Shown piece after piece: positions 1 to 9,763 of a DNA stretch of 64,000 bases; position 1 is the first letter of the stretch, and each line of letters starts with the position of its first letter. The translations under genes and the position numbers were made by a program. A model generated the notes under the pieces. That model worked only from the letters and a program-made list of their open reading frames with translations, ran no database searches and was not told the DNA's origin. The stretch is from Silanimonas lenta DSM 16282 (GTDB taxonomy: Bacteria > Pseudomonadota > Gammaproteobacteria > Xanthomonadales > Xanthomonadaceae), in assembly GCF_000429065.1 (NCBI RefSeq), contig NZ_AUBD01000005.1, positions 62,001 through 126,000 of the forward strand. Direction: 5' to 3'.

Positions 1-1002
1 GGCCCCGGGCAGCAGCAGCAGGGCGAGCGGGCTGGCGAAGAACAGGGTTTCGTTGCGGTGGGCGAACTCGTGGCCGGTGCCGAACCAGAGGAAGAGCATC
101 GCGAGGCCGGCAAGGCCCGAGAGCGCCCAGAAGGGCAGGGCCAGGGCCGCCACCAGGCGCGGGCGGCGGGTGCCGAGGGCGAGCAGGCCGAAGGCGGCGG
201 CAAGCCCGCCGAGCATCGCTCCGCCGCGCCAGCGCGGCAGTTCCGCGGGGGGCACAGGCAGGCGGTGCGGCAGCAGTTCCCGCTCCTCCGCCACCAGCGG
301 GCGGCCGTCCTCGCGGCTGAGGCCGCGCAGCGAATCGGCGAGCCGCATCGGGATGAAGGCCTCGTCCCAGCGCGAGAGCGGCCGGTCGGCACGGGCGGAG
401 AGCCCGAGGTGGAAGCCAAGGCCCATCCAGCGGTCGGGCCAGGCAAGGCGCACCGCCTCGCCGCGGTAGGTGTTGCCGAGCGAGCTCGCGGTGAGGCGGC
501 GCTTGAGCAGGCCGCCGGTGGCGGCATCCAGCGCATCGCGCACCCGGGTCGAGCAGTTGTCGGTGAAGTAGCGGTAGTCGTAGACCGCGTTTTCCGGTCG
601 TGCGTTCACCGCCAGCATCGCCGCCAGGGCCGTGGCCTCGCTGGCATCGAGGTCGAGCCACTGCACCGACACGCCGCGTCCGGCGCGCTCGTAGAGCGAG
701 AGATCGTAGGCGAGCGGCAGGGCCACCAGCCGGTAGCGCATCGTGCCGGCCACGAAGCGGGAAAGGAAATCCGGTTCCTCGGGGTCGAAGTAGCCGAAGT
801 TGTAGCTGGTGGGCTCGCTGCCGTCGCCGGGATCGACCACCAGCGCGTTGTGGCCGAAGCGTTCGAAGAACACCTCGCCCGGCTGCATGGTGAGCACGCC
901 CACCCGCGGCGCCGCGGCCAGCACGCCACCGAACAGGGCGAGGAAGAGGCTGAGCAGCAGCCGGGACGCCAGGCGCCGGGCGCTGGGGTCAGGCCGCGGC
1001 AT
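1..1002 (-). CDS. DUF4105 (Lnb_N-type) membrane protein, C-terminus cut by window edge
   Basis: 334 codons are visible before the window ends. The product has an N-terminal signal/anchor helix (about residues 12-30), then a periplasmic domain with the motifs FGHN (His51) and FTDNCSTR (Cys150), and at least three C-terminal hydrophobic segments (about 262-334). This pattern fits the DUF4105 family, now called the Lnb N-terminal domain after lipoprotein N-acyltransferases described in Bacteroides and Bdellovibrio; His51 and Cys150 would be the candidate catalytic pair (inference). The start overlaps the end of corC by 14 nt, so it is cotranscribed. ATG at 1002 was chosen; ATG at 1008 is equally possible. 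In many Gammaproteobacteria lnt follows corC, and lnt could still lie beyond position 1. Confidence 0.8.
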   Translation of the reverse strand, partial: MPRPDPSARRLASRLLLSLFLALFGGVLAAAPRVGVLTMQPGEVFFERFGHNALVVDPGDGSEPTSYNFGYFDPEEPDFLSRFVAGTMRYRLVALPLAYDLSLYERAGRGVSVQWLDLDASEATALAAMLAVNARPENAVYDYRYFTDNCSTRVRDALDAATGGLLKRRLTASSLGNTYRGEAVRLAWPDRWMGLGFHLGLSARADRPLSRWDEAFIPMRLADSLRGLSREDGRPLVAEERELLPHRLPVPPAELPRWRGGAMLGGLAAAFGLLALGTRRPRLVAALALPFWALSGLAGLAMLFLWFGTGHEFAHRNETLFFASPLALLLLPGA

Positions 1003-1855
1003 CGGCATCCGCGGCCACCGGCCGCACCCCGAGGCGGATCACCCGCCGCTGGTCGGCCTCCAGCACGGTGAAGCGGAAACCGGCACCGTCGAAGGTCTCG
1101 CCGGGCTCGGGCAGGTGGCCGATGCCGGCCACCACGAAGCCACCCACGGTATCGAACTCGTCATCCGGCAGGCCGGCGGCGAAGCGTTCGTTGAACTCCT
1201 CGATCGGCGTCACCGCCTCCACCACCCAGCTGCCATCGCCGGCCACCGCGATCCCGGCGCCTTCCGGCTCGGCCTCGTCGTGTTCGTCGTCGATGTCGCC
1301 GACGATCTGCTCCAGCACGTCCTCGATGGTGACGAGACCGGTCACGCCGCCGTGCTCGTCCACCACGATGGCCATGTGGTTGCGCGAGGCGCGGAACTCG
1401 CGCAGCAGCACGTCGAGGCGCTTACCCTCCGACACCAGCAGGGCGGGGCGCAGCAGCTCGCGCACGTCCTGCACGGCGTTGTCCTCGACGATGCCGCGCA
1501 GCAGGTCCTTCGCCAGCAGGATGCCGAGGATGTCGTCGCGGTCGTTGCCATGCACCGGGAAGCGCGAGTGCCCGCTCTCCACCACCTGCCGCATCAGGTC
1601 GAGCAGGCGCAGGCCGGCGGGCAGCGAGACCATCTGCGCCCGCGGCACCATCACGTCGGCCACGGTCATGGCCGACACGGCGAGCGCGCCCTCGAGCATG
1701 CCCAGGGTGTCGCTTTCGATGATGCCGTTGCGGCGGGCGTCGCGCAGGATCTCGATGAGGTCCTCGCGGTTGCGGGGCTCACCCGAGAAGGCATGCGACA
1801 GGCGTTCGAGCCAGGAGCGCTTCTCGGGCAGGGGACTGGAATCGTCCTCGGACAT
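989..1855 (-). CDS. corC: CorC/HlyC family CBS-domain protein
   Basis: A 288-residue soluble protein of the E. coli YbeX/CorC type. It has a short N-terminal region, a pair of CBS domains (about residues 65-190, containing the VMVPRAQM segment typical of the family) and a C-terminal CorC_HlyC transporter-associated domain (about 205-280). It is linked in other bacteria to magnesium/cobalt efflux and ribosome homeostasis, and lacks the membrane-spanning DUF21 domain, so it acts as a cytoplasmic partner. It follows ybeY after a 106-bp gap and its 3' end overlaps the next gene by 14 nt. The order miaB-ybeZ-ybeY-corC is the conserved gammaproteobacterial one. Confidence 0.93.
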   Translation of the reverse strand: MSEDDSSPLPEKRSWLERLSHAFSGEPRNREDLIEILRDARRNGIIESDTLGMLEGALAVSAMTVADVMVPRAQMVSLPAGLRLLDLMRQVVESGHSRFPVHGNDRDDILGILLAKDLLRGIVEDNAVQDVRELLRPALLVSEGKRLDVLLREFRASRNHMAIVVDEHGGVTGLVTIEDVLEQIVGDIDDEHDEAEPEGAGIAVAGDGSWVVEAVTPIEEFNERFAAGLPDDEFDTVGGFVVAGIGHLPEPGETFDGAGFRFTVLEADQRRVIRLGVRPVAADADAAA

Positions 1856-1961
1856 TCAGGCCAGACGGATGCCCTCGACGGAGGGCGCAGGCCGCGGAGT
1901 GTAGCCCAAGCCCCGTGACACTTCCGGTGGAGGCCAGATCTGCGCCGTGGCGCGGGCCGGC

Positions 1962-2429
1962 TCAGCGTCCGGCGTAGGGGTCGGGGATGCCGAGCCGGGC
2001 GAGGATGCGCCGCTCGCGGGCTTCCATCGCCTCGGCCTCGGCTTCGTTCTGGTGGTCCATACCGAGCAGGTGCAGGCAGCCGTGCACCACGAGATGGGCG
2101 TGGTGATGGGCCAGCGGCTTGCCCTGGGCCAGCGCCTCCATCGCCACCACCGGCGCGCAGACAACGATGTCGCCGAGCAGGGGCGAGCGCACGCCCGGCG
2201 GCAGCTCCACCGGGAAGCTCAGCACGTTGGTGGCGTAATCCTTGCCGCGGTAGGCGCGGTTGAGCGCACGCCCCTCGGGCGAATCGACGAAGCGCACCGA
2301 GACTTCGGCCCGGGCGCGCCGCCCGGTCAGGGCCGCGGCCACCCAGCGGCGCACGCTGGCGGGCGCGGGCAGCCCCCGGCGCGGCAGGCCATAGCTCACG
2401 CTCACCGCAGGTTCCGCCATCGCGCTCAA
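1962..2429 (-). CDS. ybeY: Endoribonuclease YbeY (16S rRNA 3'-end maturation)
   Basis: A 155-residue protein of normal length for YbeY. The zinc-binding signature [11 protein letters not shown] is intact (three histidines in HxxxHxxxxxH) and is followed by the acidic C-terminal region. YbeY is a metal-dependent RNase needed for 16S rRNA processing and 70S ribosome quality control. Its ATG overlaps the stop of ybeZ by 4 nt, which indicates translational coupling with the PhoH-like ATPase that commonly partners it. Confidence 0.96.
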   Translation of the reverse strand: MSAMAEPAVSVSYGLPRRGLPAPASVRRWVAAALTGRRARAEVSVRFVDSPEGRALNRAYRGKDYATNVLSFPVELPPGVRSPLLGDIVVCAPVVAMEALAQGKPLAHHHAHLVVHGCLHLLGMDHQNEAEAEAMEARERRILARLGIPDPYAGR

Positions 2430-3430
2430 CCGGCATCGCCGCCGTCGCGGCGGTCGTAGGCGCGCACGATCTTCGCCACCAGCGGGTGGCGCACCACGTC
2501 CTTCGCCTCGAAGAAGCTGAAGCTGATGCCTTCCACCCCGCGCAGCACCTCCACGGCATCCTTGAGGCCGCTCTTCTGCTGGCGCGGCAGGTCGATCTGG
2601 GAAAGGTCGCCGGTGATCACCGCGGTGGTGCCGAAGCCGATGCGGGTCAGGAACATCTTCATCTGCTCGACCGTGGTGTTCTGCGCCTCGTCGAGGATCA
2701 CGAAGGCATCGTTGAGCGTGCGACCGCGCATGTAGGCGAGCGGTGCCACCTCGATCACGTTGCGCTCCAGCAGCCGCGTCACCTTCTCCACGCCCAGCAT
2801 TTCGTAGAGGGCGTCGTAGAGCGGGCGCAGATAGGGATCGACCTTCTGCGAAAGATCGCCGGGCAGGAAGCCGAGCTTTTCGCCCGCCTCCACCGCCGGA
2901 CGCACCAGCAGGATGCGCTGTACCCGCGATTCGTTGAGGGCCTCCACCGCGCTGGCCACGGCAAGGTAGGTCTTGCCGGTGCCGGCCGGGCCGATGCCGA
3001 AGTTGATGTCGTGGGTGGCGATGGCATGCAGGTAGGCCGCCTGGTTGGCGCCGCGGCCGCGGATGGTGCCGCGCTTCACCTTGATCGCCACGTCCTGCGG
3101 GGCGAAGCCGAGGTCGCGTTCCTGCGCCGTCTCGTCGTCGGCGCCGAGCCGCAGGTGTACCGCCTCCGGCGTCAGCACCTCGGTCTCGGCATCCAGCCAG
3201 AGCTGGCGCAGCAGGCGTTCCGCCACGGCCGTGGCCTTCGCCGGGCCGTCGATGCGGAACACCCCGCCGCGGTTGGCGATCCTGACCCCGAGCCGCAGCT
3301 CGATCTGCCGCAGGTGCGCATCCAGCGGCCCGGCGAGGTTCGCCAGGCGCTCGCCATCGGCAGGTTCCAGGGTGAAATCACGCCGCATGCCGCTGCCCAT
3401 CGCCGCGCCTTCCGCCATCGCCGGGGGCAT
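2426..3430 (-). CDS. ybeZ: PhoH-like ATPase YbeZ
   Basis: A 334-residue PhoH-family P-loop protein. A short N-terminal KH-like RNA-binding region precedes the ATPase core, where Walker A is GPAGTGKT (residues 147-154) and Walker B is VILDEAQN (about residue 235). YbeZ is an RNA helicase/ATPase-like partner of YbeY. The start codon shares one base with the miaB stop (TGATG arrangement), and the 3' end overlaps ybeY by 4 nt, so the genes form one coupled transcript. Confidence 0.95.
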   Translation of the reverse strand: MPPAMAEGAAMGSGMRRDFTLEPADGERLANLAGPLDAHLRQIELRLGVRIANRGGVFRIDGPAKATAVAERLLRQLWLDAETEVLTPEAVHLRLGADDETAQERDLGFAPQDVAIKVKRGTIRGRGANQAAYLHAIATHDINFGIGPAGTGKTYLAVASAVEALNESRVQRILLVRPAVEAGEKLGFLPGDLSQKVDPYLRPLYDALYEMLGVEKVTRLLERNVIEVAPLAYMRGRTLNDAFVILDEAQNTTVEQMKMFLTRIGFGTTAVITGDLSQIDLPRQQKSGLKDAVEVLRGVEGISFSFFEAKDVVRHPLVAKIVRAYDRRDGGDAG

Positions 3431-4773
3431 CAGGCCGCCACCGTCTCGCGGGTGAGGATGCGGCCGCGCAGCGAGTTGGAGAGCGCCTCGGTGATCTCGA
3501 CCTCCACGAACTGTCCGATCACCCGCGGCGGGGCAGGGAAGTTCACGAAGCGCATGTTCTCGGTGCGCCCGGTCACTTCCTCCGGATTTTTCTTCGAGGG
3601 GCCTTCCACCAGCACCGTCTGCACCGTGCCCACCATGGCCTCGGAGATGCGCCGCGCATTGGCGGTGATCGCGGCCTGCAGCCGCGAAAGACGGGCGCTC
3701 TTCACCTCGGCGGGCGTGTCGTCGGGCAGGCTGGCCGCCGGCGTGCCCGGACGCCGGGAGTAGATGAAGCTGAAGCTCTGGTCGAAGCCCACTTCCTCGA
3801 TCAGCTTCATGGTCTGCTCGAAGTCGCGGTCGGTCTCGCCAGGAAAGCCGACGATGAAATCGGAGCTGATGCAGATGTCCGGCCTGGCCTCGCGCAGCCT
3901 GCGGATCTTGGCCTTGAACTCCAGCACCGTGTGGTTGCGCTTCATCGCCGCCAGGATGCGGTCCGAGCCCGACTGCACCGGCAGGTGCAGGAAGGAAGCG
4001 AGCTTCGGCACGTCGCGGTAGGCCTCCACCAGCGAGTCGGTGAACTCCAGCGGATGCGAGGTGGTGAAGCGGATGCGGCCGATGCCCTCGAACTCGGCGA
4101 TGGCGCGGATGAGATCCGCGAGATCGGCCGTGCCGCCATCCTCGGTGGCGCCCCGGTAGGCATTCACGTTCTGCCCGAGCAGGGTGACCTCGCGCACGCC
4201 CTGCTCGGCGAGCTGGGCCACTTCCACCAGCACGTCCTCGAAGGGCCGGCTCACCTCCTCGCCGCGGGTGTAGGGCACCACGCAGAAACTGCAGTACTTG
4301 CTGCAGCCTTCCATGATCGAGACGAAGGCCGTGGGGCCTTCGGCACGCGGCTCCGGAAGCCGGTCGAACTTCTCGATCTCCGGGAAGGAGATGTCCACCT
4401 GCGGCCGCCCGCTCTCGCGCCGGGCCTCGATCAGGGCCGGCAGGCGGTGCAGGGTCTGCGGGCCGAACACGAGGTCGACGAAGGGCGCGCGCTTGATGAT
4501 CGCCTCGCCCTCCTGCGAGGCCACGCAGCCGCCCACGCCGATCACGAGCTTCGGGTTGGCCTTCTTCAGCTCGCGCCAGCGGCCGAGCTGGGAGAACACC
4601 TTTTCCTGCGCCTTCTCGCGGATCGAGCAGGTATTGACGAGGATGACATCGGCCTCGGCCTCGTCGCTGGTGAGTTCCAGGCCATGTTCGGCGGCCAGCA
4701 CGTCGGCCATCCTGGCCGAGTCGTACTCGTTCATCTGGCAGCCGTGGGTCTTGATGAAGAGCTTGCCGGGCAT
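3430..4773 (-). CDS. miaB: tRNA-2-methylthio-N6-dimethylallyladenosine synthase MiaB
   Basis: A 447-residue radical SAM methylthiotransferase. It has an N-terminal UPF0004 domain with three cluster cysteines (THGCQMN, NTCSIRE, GGCVASQ), a radical SAM CxxxCxxC motif (CSKYCSFC), and a C-terminal TRAM domain. It converts i6A37 to ms2i6A37 in tRNAs reading UNN codons and carries two 4Fe-4S clusters. The open frame continues far upstream, but the ATG at 4773 gives the usual MiaB N-terminus. It heads the ybeZ-ybeY-corC operon and is divergent from the transglycosylase gene. Confidence 0.97.
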   Translation of the reverse strand: MPGKLFIKTHGCQMNEYDSARMADVLAAEHGLELTSDEAEADVILVNTCSIREKAQEKVFSQLGRWRELKKANPKLVIGVGGCVASQEGEAIIKRAPFVDLVFGPQTLHRLPALIEARRESGRPQVDISFPEIEKFDRLPEPRAEGPTAFVSIMEGCSKYCSFCVVPYTRGEEVSRPFEDVLVEVAQLAEQGVREVTLLGQNVNAYRGATEDGGTADLADLIRAIAEFEGIGRIRFTTSHPLEFTDSLVEAYRDVPKLASFLHLPVQSGSDRILAAMKRNHTVLEFKAKIRRLREARPDICISSDFIVGFPGETDRDFEQTMKLIEEVGFDQSFSFIYSRRPGTPAASLPDDTPAEVKSARLSRLQAAITANARRISEAMVGTVQTVLVEGPSKKNPEEVTGRTENMRFVNFPAPPRVIGQFVEVEITEALSNSLRGRILTRETVAA

Positions 4774-4902
4774 ACGGCGCTTATTCCGTTCCGGTGGGTG
4801 GGGGCGCGATTGTACGCCCCGGCGGCGCCCGGGGCCCGAACATGGCCTGTCCGCGCGCCGCGGGGCTTGGCAGGCGGGCGGGGCGGGGGGACACTGCGCG
4901 CC

Positions 4903-5871
4903 ATGCGGACCGCCCCCGCCCCCTTCCTGCGCCCGGCCCTCGCGGCCCTGGCCCTGCTCGGCCTCGGCCCGGCCCTGGCCGGCACCCTGTACCGCTGCGT
5001 CGGTGCCGACGGCATCTCGCACTACGGCAGCAAGCGCCTGCCGGGCATGCAGTGCACGGTGGCCGCGCAGTACCGGCCCGATCCGCGGCCGGCGATCCGC
5101 CCGGCCCCGCCGCCTACGCCTGCGCCTGCCTCCGCAGCGTCCGCGCCAGCGGCGGGGGGCGTGCCCGGCAGCGCCTCCATGGCCGCTCCGGGGCGGCGCG
5201 TCGAGTTCTCGAGCCTGCCGGGCGATGCCCCGCCTCTGGCCGCCCCGGCGGTGAAGGGCGCGCGGGTCACCCGCGGCGCGGTCTACACCTATGTGAAGGA
5301 TGGCGTCACCCACTACACCAACGTCCGGCCGCAGAACGCCGGCGCCCCGGTGCGCACGCTCTTCACCTATGTCGAGACCTGCTATGCCTGCGCCGCGCTG
5401 CCGGGCGTGGACTTCAGCACGGTCAGGCTCAACACTACCGCCTATGCCGAGGAGATCCGCGCCGCGGCCCGGCAGCATGGGGTGGACGAGGCCCTGGTGC
5501 GGGCGGTGATGCATGCCGAGTCGGCCTTCAATCCCAACGCCCTCTCGCACAAGGGGGCGCAGGGGCTGATGCAGCTCATCCCGGCCACGGCACAGCGCTT
5601 CGGCGTGCAGGACCCCTTCGATCCGGCGCAGAACATCCGGGGTGGCGTGCAGTACCTGCGCTGGCTGCTCGACCGCTACAACAACGACACCACCCTCGCG
5701 GCCGCCGGTTACAACGCCGGCGAGGGCAATGTCGACCGCCACGGCGGCGTGCCGCCCTTCCAGGAAACCCAGCTCTACGTCTCCCGTGTGGCCACCCTTC
5801 ACGCCCGCTACCGCGAGGCCCTGGCCGCAGGCGGCGGGGCCGCGGGCGCTGCCGCCGGGGCCGCGCCCTGA
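4903..5871 (+). CDS. Lytic transglycosylase with SLT domain
   Basis: A 322-residue secreted protein. A signal peptide (residues 1-26) is followed by a DUF4124-like stretch ([15 protein letters not shown]), a Pro/Ala-rich linker (about 60-110) and a C-terminal SLT goose-lysozyme-like domain with the catalytic ES pair in HAESAFNP, then [10 protein letters not shown] and AGYNAGEG. It would cleave peptidoglycan glycan strands in the periplasm, forming 1,6-anhydro ends. It stands alone, divergent from miaB and 123 bp before petA. The ATG at 4903 was chosen because it starts the signal peptide; the frame is open further upstream. The Ala/Gly-rich tail is probably unstructured. Confidence 0.9.
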   Translation: MRTAPAPFLRPALAALALLGLGPALAGTLYRCVGADGISHYGSKRLPGMQCTVAAQYRPDPRPAIRPAPPPTPAPASAASAPAAGGVPGSASMAAPGRRVEFSSLPGDAPPLAAPAVKGARVTRGAVYTYVKDGVTHYTNVRPQNAGAPVRTLFTYVETCYACAALPGVDFSTVRLNTTAYAEEIRAAARQHGVDEALVRAVMHAESAFNPNALSHKGAQGLMQLIPATAQRFGVQDPFDPAQNIRGGVQYLRWLLDRYNNDTTLAAAGYNAGEGNVDRHGGVPPFQETQLYVSRVATLHARYREALAAGGGAAGAAAGAAP

Positions 5872-5895
5872 GGCCCTGGGCACGGGCAGGCAGCG

Positions 5896-5925
5896 TTGTC
5901 CGCCAAACAGGCGTTCGGCTACACT
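5896..5925 (+). promoter_or_regulatory. Candidate sigma-70 promoter of petABC
   Basis: TTGTCC (5896-5901) and TACACT (5920-5925) are separated by 18 bp; each matches the consensus at four of six positions. It lies about 70 bp before the petA ATG in the gap after the transglycosylase gene. Found by reading only. Confidence 0.4.
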
Positions 5926-5994
5926 TCCGCCCTGCCGCGGCGGCCGGTTCTGGCCTTCCCGCAACCTCACGTCTAGCGAAGTTCGGAGAGCCGA

Positions 5995-6606
5995 ATGGCC
6001 AACGAAGGGATCAATAACGGGCGTCGCCGGTTCCTCACCGCGACCACCGCCGTGGTGGGCGCCGCCGGCGCCGCCGCGGGGGGCTACGCCTTCCTCGCCT
6101 CCTGGAAGCCGAGCGCCCGCGCCCAGAGCGCCGGCGCGCCGGTCGTGGTGGACATCGGCAAGCTCGACCTCGAGCCCGGTGCCCGCATGATCGTGCAGTG
6201 GCGCGGCAAGCCGGTGTGGATCTTCAAGCGCAACGCCGAGCAGCTCGAGGCCCTGCCCACCCTTAACGCCCGCCTCGCCGACCCGGATTCGGCGAATGCC
6301 GACCAGACCCCGGCCTTCGCCAAGAACGAGACCCGCTCGCTCAAGCCCGAGATCGGCGTGCTGGTCGGTATCTGCACCCACCTCGGCTGCTCGCCGCTGT
6401 TCGTTCCCGAGCTGCAGCCGCAGGCCTTCGACAGCGAGTGGAAGGGCGGGTTCTACTGCCCCTGCCACAACTCGCGCTTCGACCTCGCCGGGCGCGTCTT
6501 CTCCGGCGTGCCCGCGCCCTCGAACCTCGAGGTCCCGCCCTACCACTTCGACCCGGCGAACCCCGACCGCATCGTGGTCGGCGTCGCCCCCGAGGGAGCC
6601 GCCTGA
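5995..6606 (+). CDS. petA: Ubiquinol-cytochrome c reductase Rieske iron-sulfur subunit
   Basis: A 203-residue Rieske protein. The N-terminus has a twin-arginine-like NNGRRRFL segment leading into a hydrophobic anchor (about residues 17-38), consistent with Tat-dependent membrane insertion. The 2Fe-2S site is formed by CTHLGC and CPCHNSRF (two Cys, two His), and the cluster-binding fold is complete. As part of the bc1 complex it passes electrons from ubiquinol to cytochrome c1. A GGAGAG ribosome-binding site sits just before the ATG, and its stop overlaps the petB start by one base. Confidence 0.97.
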   Translation: MANEGINNGRRRFLTATTAVVGAAGAAAGGYAFLASWKPSARAQSAGAPVVVDIGKLDLEPGARMIVQWRGKPVWIFKRNAEQLEALPTLNARLADPDSANADQTPAFAKNETRSLKPEIGVLVGICTHLGCSPLFVPELQPQAFDSEWKGGFYCPCHNSRFDLAGRVFSGVPAPSNLEVPPYHFDPANPDRIVVGVAPEGAA

Positions 6607-7853
6607 TGAATGCCAAGCTCGAGCAGGCCGTCAACGGCGTCGTCGACTGGTTCAACCAGCGCACGCCCGGCCTGGTGCCGTTCTACAAGAAGCACATGTC
6701 GGAGTACTACGCTCCGAAGAACTTCAACTTCTGGTACTTCTTCGGTTCGCTGGCCCTGCTGGTGCTGGTGAACCAGATCGTCACCGGCATCTTCCTCACC
6801 ATGCACTACAAGCCGAGCGCGGCGGAAGCCTTCGCCTCGGTCGAGTACATCATGCGTGACGTCGAGTTCGGCTGGCTGATCCGCTACATGCACAGCACCG
6901 GCGCCTCGCTGTTCTTCGTGGTGGTCTACCTGCACATGTTCCGGGCCCTGATCTACGGGTCCTACCAGAAGCCGCGCGAGCTGGTGTGGGTGCTCGGCAT
7001 GTTCATCTTCCTCGTGCTGATGGCCGAGGCCTTCATGGGCTACGTGCTGCCCTGGGGCCAGATGTCGTACTGGGGCGCGCAGGTGATCATCAACCTGTTC
7101 TCCGCCATCCCGGTGGTGGGCACCGAGCTCACCGAGTGGATCCGCGGCGATTACCTGGTCTCCGACGCCACCCTCAACCGCTTCTTCGCCCTGCACGTCA
7201 TCGCCCTGCCGCTCGTCATCCTGCTGCTGGTGGTACTGCACCTCGGCGCCCTGCACGAGGTGGGTTCCAACAACCCGGATGGCGTGGACATCAAGAAGGT
7301 GAAGGACAAGGCCACCGGCAAGCCGCTCGACGGCATCCCCTTCCACCCGTACTACACGGTGAAGGACATCTTCGGCGCCGGCTTCTTCCTGATCATCGCC
7401 AGCTTCATCGTGTTCTTCGCCCCGACCTTCGGCGATCTTTTCCTGGAGTTCGACAACTTCAACGAAGCCAACCCGCTGGTCACTCCGGAGCACATCAAGC
7501 CGGTGTGGTACTTCACGCCTTACTACGCCATGCTGCGCGCCGTCCCGGGCAAGCTGGCCGGCGTGATCGTGATGGGCGCGGCGGTGATGATCTTCTTCCT
7601 GCTGCCCTGGCTCGACCGCAGCAAGGTCCGCTCGCTGCGCTACCGCGGCTGGATCAGCAAGACCATGATCACGCTGTTCTGCATCAGCTTCGTGGTGCTC
7701 GGCTGGCTCGGCCTGCAGTCGGGTTCCGAGCTGCAGACCCTGGTGGCGCGCATCTGCACCGTCTTCTACTTCCTCTTCTTCATCACGATGCCGTTCTGGA
7801 CGGCCATCGATCCGACCAAGCCGGTTCCGGAGCGGGTGACCTCGCATGCTTAA
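6606..7853 (+). CDS. petB: Ubiquinol-cytochrome c reductase cytochrome b subunit
   Basis: A 415-residue integral membrane protein with about eight transmembrane helices. The conserved heme-ligand histidines are in the second and fourth helices ([35 protein letters not shown]), and the Qo-site PEW-like segment reads KPVWYF, so Trp replaces the usual PEW order seen in mitochondria. It binds hemes bL and bH and carries the quinone oxidation and reduction sites. The ATG at 6606 overlaps the petA stop, and the 3' end overlaps petC by 8 nt. Confidence 0.97.
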   Translation: MNAKLEQAVNGVVDWFNQRTPGLVPFYKKHMSEYYAPKNFNFWYFFGSLALLVLVNQIVTGIFLTMHYKPSAAEAFASVEYIMRDVEFGWLIRYMHSTGASLFFVVVYLHMFRALIYGSYQKPRELVWVLGMFIFLVLMAEAFMGYVLPWGQMSYWGAQVIINLFSAIPVVGTELTEWIRGDYLVSDATLNRFFALHVIALPLVILLLVVLHLGALHEVGSNNPDGVDIKKVKDKATGKPLDGIPFHPYYTVKDIFGAGFFLIIASFIVFFAPTFGDLFLEFDNFNEANPLVTPEHIKPVWYFTPYYAMLRAVPGKLAGVIVMGAAVMIFFLLPWLDRSKVRSLRYRGWISKTMITLFCISFVVLGWLGLQSGSELQTLVARICTVFYFLFFITMPFWTAIDPTKPVPERVTSHA

Positions 7854-8556
7854 GTCGCGCCTTTTCGCCCTCCTGCTCGCCCTCGCCCCGGCCGCGGCCT
7901 TCGCCGCCGGCAACGTGAAGCTGCAGGACGCCCCGATCGACCTGTCCGACCGGGCCTCCCTGCAGCGGGGCGCCGGCCTGTTCATGAACTACTGCTCGGC
8001 CTGCCACTCCCTGCAGTACATGCGCTATTCGCGGCTTGCCGACGACCTCGGCCTGAGCCACGAGATGGTCGAGGAGTTCCTGGTCAAGGGCGACGCCAAG
8101 ATCGGCGACCTGATGAAGACCGGCCTCGACAAGGGCGACGGCCAGGCCTGGTTCGGCAAGGCGCCGCCGGATCTCTCCACCACCGCCCGCGGCAAGATCG
8201 GCCAGGAGGACTGGATCTACACCTTCCTCAAGTCCTTCTATGTCGACGAGACCCGGCCGATGGGCTGGAACAACACCGTGCTCGCCGGCGCCAGCATGCC
8301 GAACGTACTCTGGGAACTCCAGGGCATCCAGCGCAAGACCGAGGATGGCTTCGTCATCCAGGAGCACGAGCGCGGTCGCCTGAGCCCGGCCGAGTACGAG
8401 CGCGCGATCGTCGATCTCACCGCCTTCCTCACCTATGTCGGCGAGCCGGCCCGCCTCAAGCGCGAGAGCATGGGCGCCTGGGTGGTGCTGTTCTTCGCCT
8501 TCTTCACCCTGCTGGCCTGGCTGCTGAAGAAGGAATACTGGCGCGACGTCCATTGA
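7846..8556 (+). CDS. petC: Ubiquinol-cytochrome c reductase cytochrome c1 subunit
   Basis: A 236-residue c-type cytochrome with a cleavable signal peptide (residues 1-20), one heme-binding CSACH motif (about residue 50), a methionine-containing axial-ligand segment (GASMPNVLW), and a single C-terminal membrane anchor (about 206-224) followed by a short basic tail. It accepts electrons from the Rieske protein on the periplasmic side. It overlaps petB by 8 nt and closes the petABC operon; a GC-rich hairpin follows the stop. Confidence 0.96.
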   Translation: MLKSRLFALLLALAPAAAFAAGNVKLQDAPIDLSDRASLQRGAGLFMNYCSACHSLQYMRYSRLADDLGLSHEMVEEFLVKGDAKIGDLMKTGLDKGDGQAWFGKAPPDLSTTARGKIGQEDWIYTFLKSFYVDETRPMGWNNTVLAGASMPNVLWELQGIQRKTEDGFVIQEHERGRLSPAEYERAIVDLTAFLTYVGEPARLKRESMGAWVVLFFAFFTLLAWLLKKEYWRDVH

Positions 8557-8562
8557 CCGTCC

Positions 8563-8590
8563 GCCCGGCGGGGCGCCGGCCCCGCCGGGC
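8563..8590 (+). terminator. GC-rich hairpin after petC
   Basis: A perfect 12-bp stem (8563-8574 with 8579-8590) with a GCCG loop starts 7 nt after the petC stop. A second 6-bp hairpin follows at 8592-8606, and a short CTTTT run is at 8624-8628. It may end or attenuate petABC transcription before sspA; there is no T-run directly behind the stem. Confidence 0.5.
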
Positions 8591-8694
8591 CTCCGGCTCT
8601 GCCGGACCCTTGCGGCCGGCCGGGCTTTTGCGGCACGTTAGGGGATGTTGGGCCATCGACGCGGGGTCGAAGGCCACGTCGAAGGGAAGTGCCG

Positions 8695-9333
8695 ATGGCT
8701 GCAAGCCCGCGTTTGCGCAACACCCTGACCTTGTTCTCCGCCAGGGACTGCGTTCTTTGCCACCGCGTCCGCCTGGTGCTCGCCGCGAAAGGCGTCCACT
8801 ACGACCTGCTCCCGGTCGACCCGGCCAACCCGCCGGAAGACCTGATCGACCTCAACCCCTACCATTCCGTTCCCACCCTGGTGGAGCGGGACCTGGTGCT
8901 GTACTCGGCCTCGGTGGTCACCGAGTACCTCGACGAGCGCTACCCGCACCCGCCGCTGATGCCGATCGATCCGCTCTCGCGGGCGCGCCTGCGGCTCGCC
9001 ATGCTGCGCCTCGAGCATGAGTGGGTGCCGCACGTGCAGGCGGCGCAGCAGGCCAGCACCAAGGCCCAGCTCGATGCGGCGAGGAAGCAGCTGCGCGATC
9101 TCGTGCTGGCCGCCCTGCCGCTGTTCAAGGCCTCGAAGTTCTTCCTCAACCCCGAGATGAGCCTGGCCGACTGCGCCATGGCCCCCATCATCTGGCGCCT
9201 GCCGGCCCTGGGCGTGGTGCTGCCGAAGGAGGCCAAGCCGATCGAGGACTACGGCATGCGGATCTTCCGCAACCCTGGCTTCCTGCGCAGCCTGACCCCG
9301 GAAGAGAAGGCGCTGCGCGAACTGCCCGCATGA
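8695..9333 (+). CDS. sspA: Stringent starvation protein A (GST-fold RNA polymerase-associated protein)
   Basis: A 212-residue glutathione-S-transferase-fold protein. The thioredoxin-like N-domain holds the CVLCHRV segment, and the all-helical C-domain follows. SspA binds RNA polymerase during starvation and affects virulence and acid tolerance genes in other Gammaproteobacteria; the GST-type glutathione site is usually not catalytic. An AAGGGAAG-like ribosome-binding site precedes ATG 8695; the GTG at 8689 is in frame but too close to it. It overlaps sspB by 4 nt (ATGA), the standard sspAB arrangement downstream of petABC. Confidence 0.93.
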   Translation: MAASPRLRNTLTLFSARDCVLCHRVRLVLAAKGVHYDLLPVDPANPPEDLIDLNPYHSVPTLVERDLVLYSASVVTEYLDERYPHPPLMPIDPLSRARLRLAMLRLEHEWVPHVQAAQQASTKAQLDAARKQLRDLVLAALPLFKASKFFLNPEMSLADCAMAPIIWRLPALGVVLPKEAKPIEDYGMRIFRNPGFLRSLTPEEKALRELPA

Positions 9334-9752
9334 GCGATGCCAAACCGCCCCTGATGACCTCGAACCGCCCGTACCTGCTGCGGGCGATGCACGAGTGGAT
9401 CGTGGACAACGGCATGACCCCCTACCTGCTGGTCGATGCCCGCCACGAGGGCGTGCGGGTGCCACCCTCGGCGGTCAAGGATGGCCGGGTGGTGCTGAAC
9501 ATCGCCGCCCGCGCCGTGGCCCAGCTGCAGCTCGGCAACCGCGAGGTGAGCTTCATGGCGCGCTTCGGCGGCGTCAGCCATTCCGTGGTGGTGCCGGTGG
9601 CCGCCGTGCTCGCGGTCTATGCCCAGGAGACCGGCCAGGGCATGGGCCTGCCCCCGGACGAGGGCGAGGTCGCCCCGCCCGAAGACCCCAGCGGGCCTTC
9701 GACCAGCCCCGAGCCGCCGAAGCGGGGTGGCCACCTGCGCATCATCAAGTAG
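9330..9752 (+). CDS. sspB: ClpXP adaptor SspB
   Basis: A 140-residue SspB. The folded substrate-binding domain covers about residues 8-110 (RPYLLRAMHEW, VSFMARFGG), followed by a Pro/Glu-rich flexible linker and the short C-terminal XB tail (GGHLRIIK) that docks on ClpX. It delivers ssrA-tagged proteins from stalled ribosomes to ClpXP. It is translationally coupled to sspA and convergent with the DUF3301 gene only 11 bp away. Confidence 0.95.
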   Translation: MSDAKPPLMTSNRPYLLRAMHEWIVDNGMTPYLLVDARHEGVRVPPSAVKDGRVVLNIAARAVAQLQLGNREVSFMARFGGVSHSVVVPVAAVLAVYAQETGQGMGLPPDEGEVAPPEDPSGPSTSPEPPKRGGHLRIIK

Positions 9753-9763
9753 CCGGGAAGCCC

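Noticed and set aside
6540-7985. 481-residue open frame opposite petB
   Set aside because: His/Glu/Asp-rich antisense shadow of cytochrome b; petABC on the plus strand is certain.
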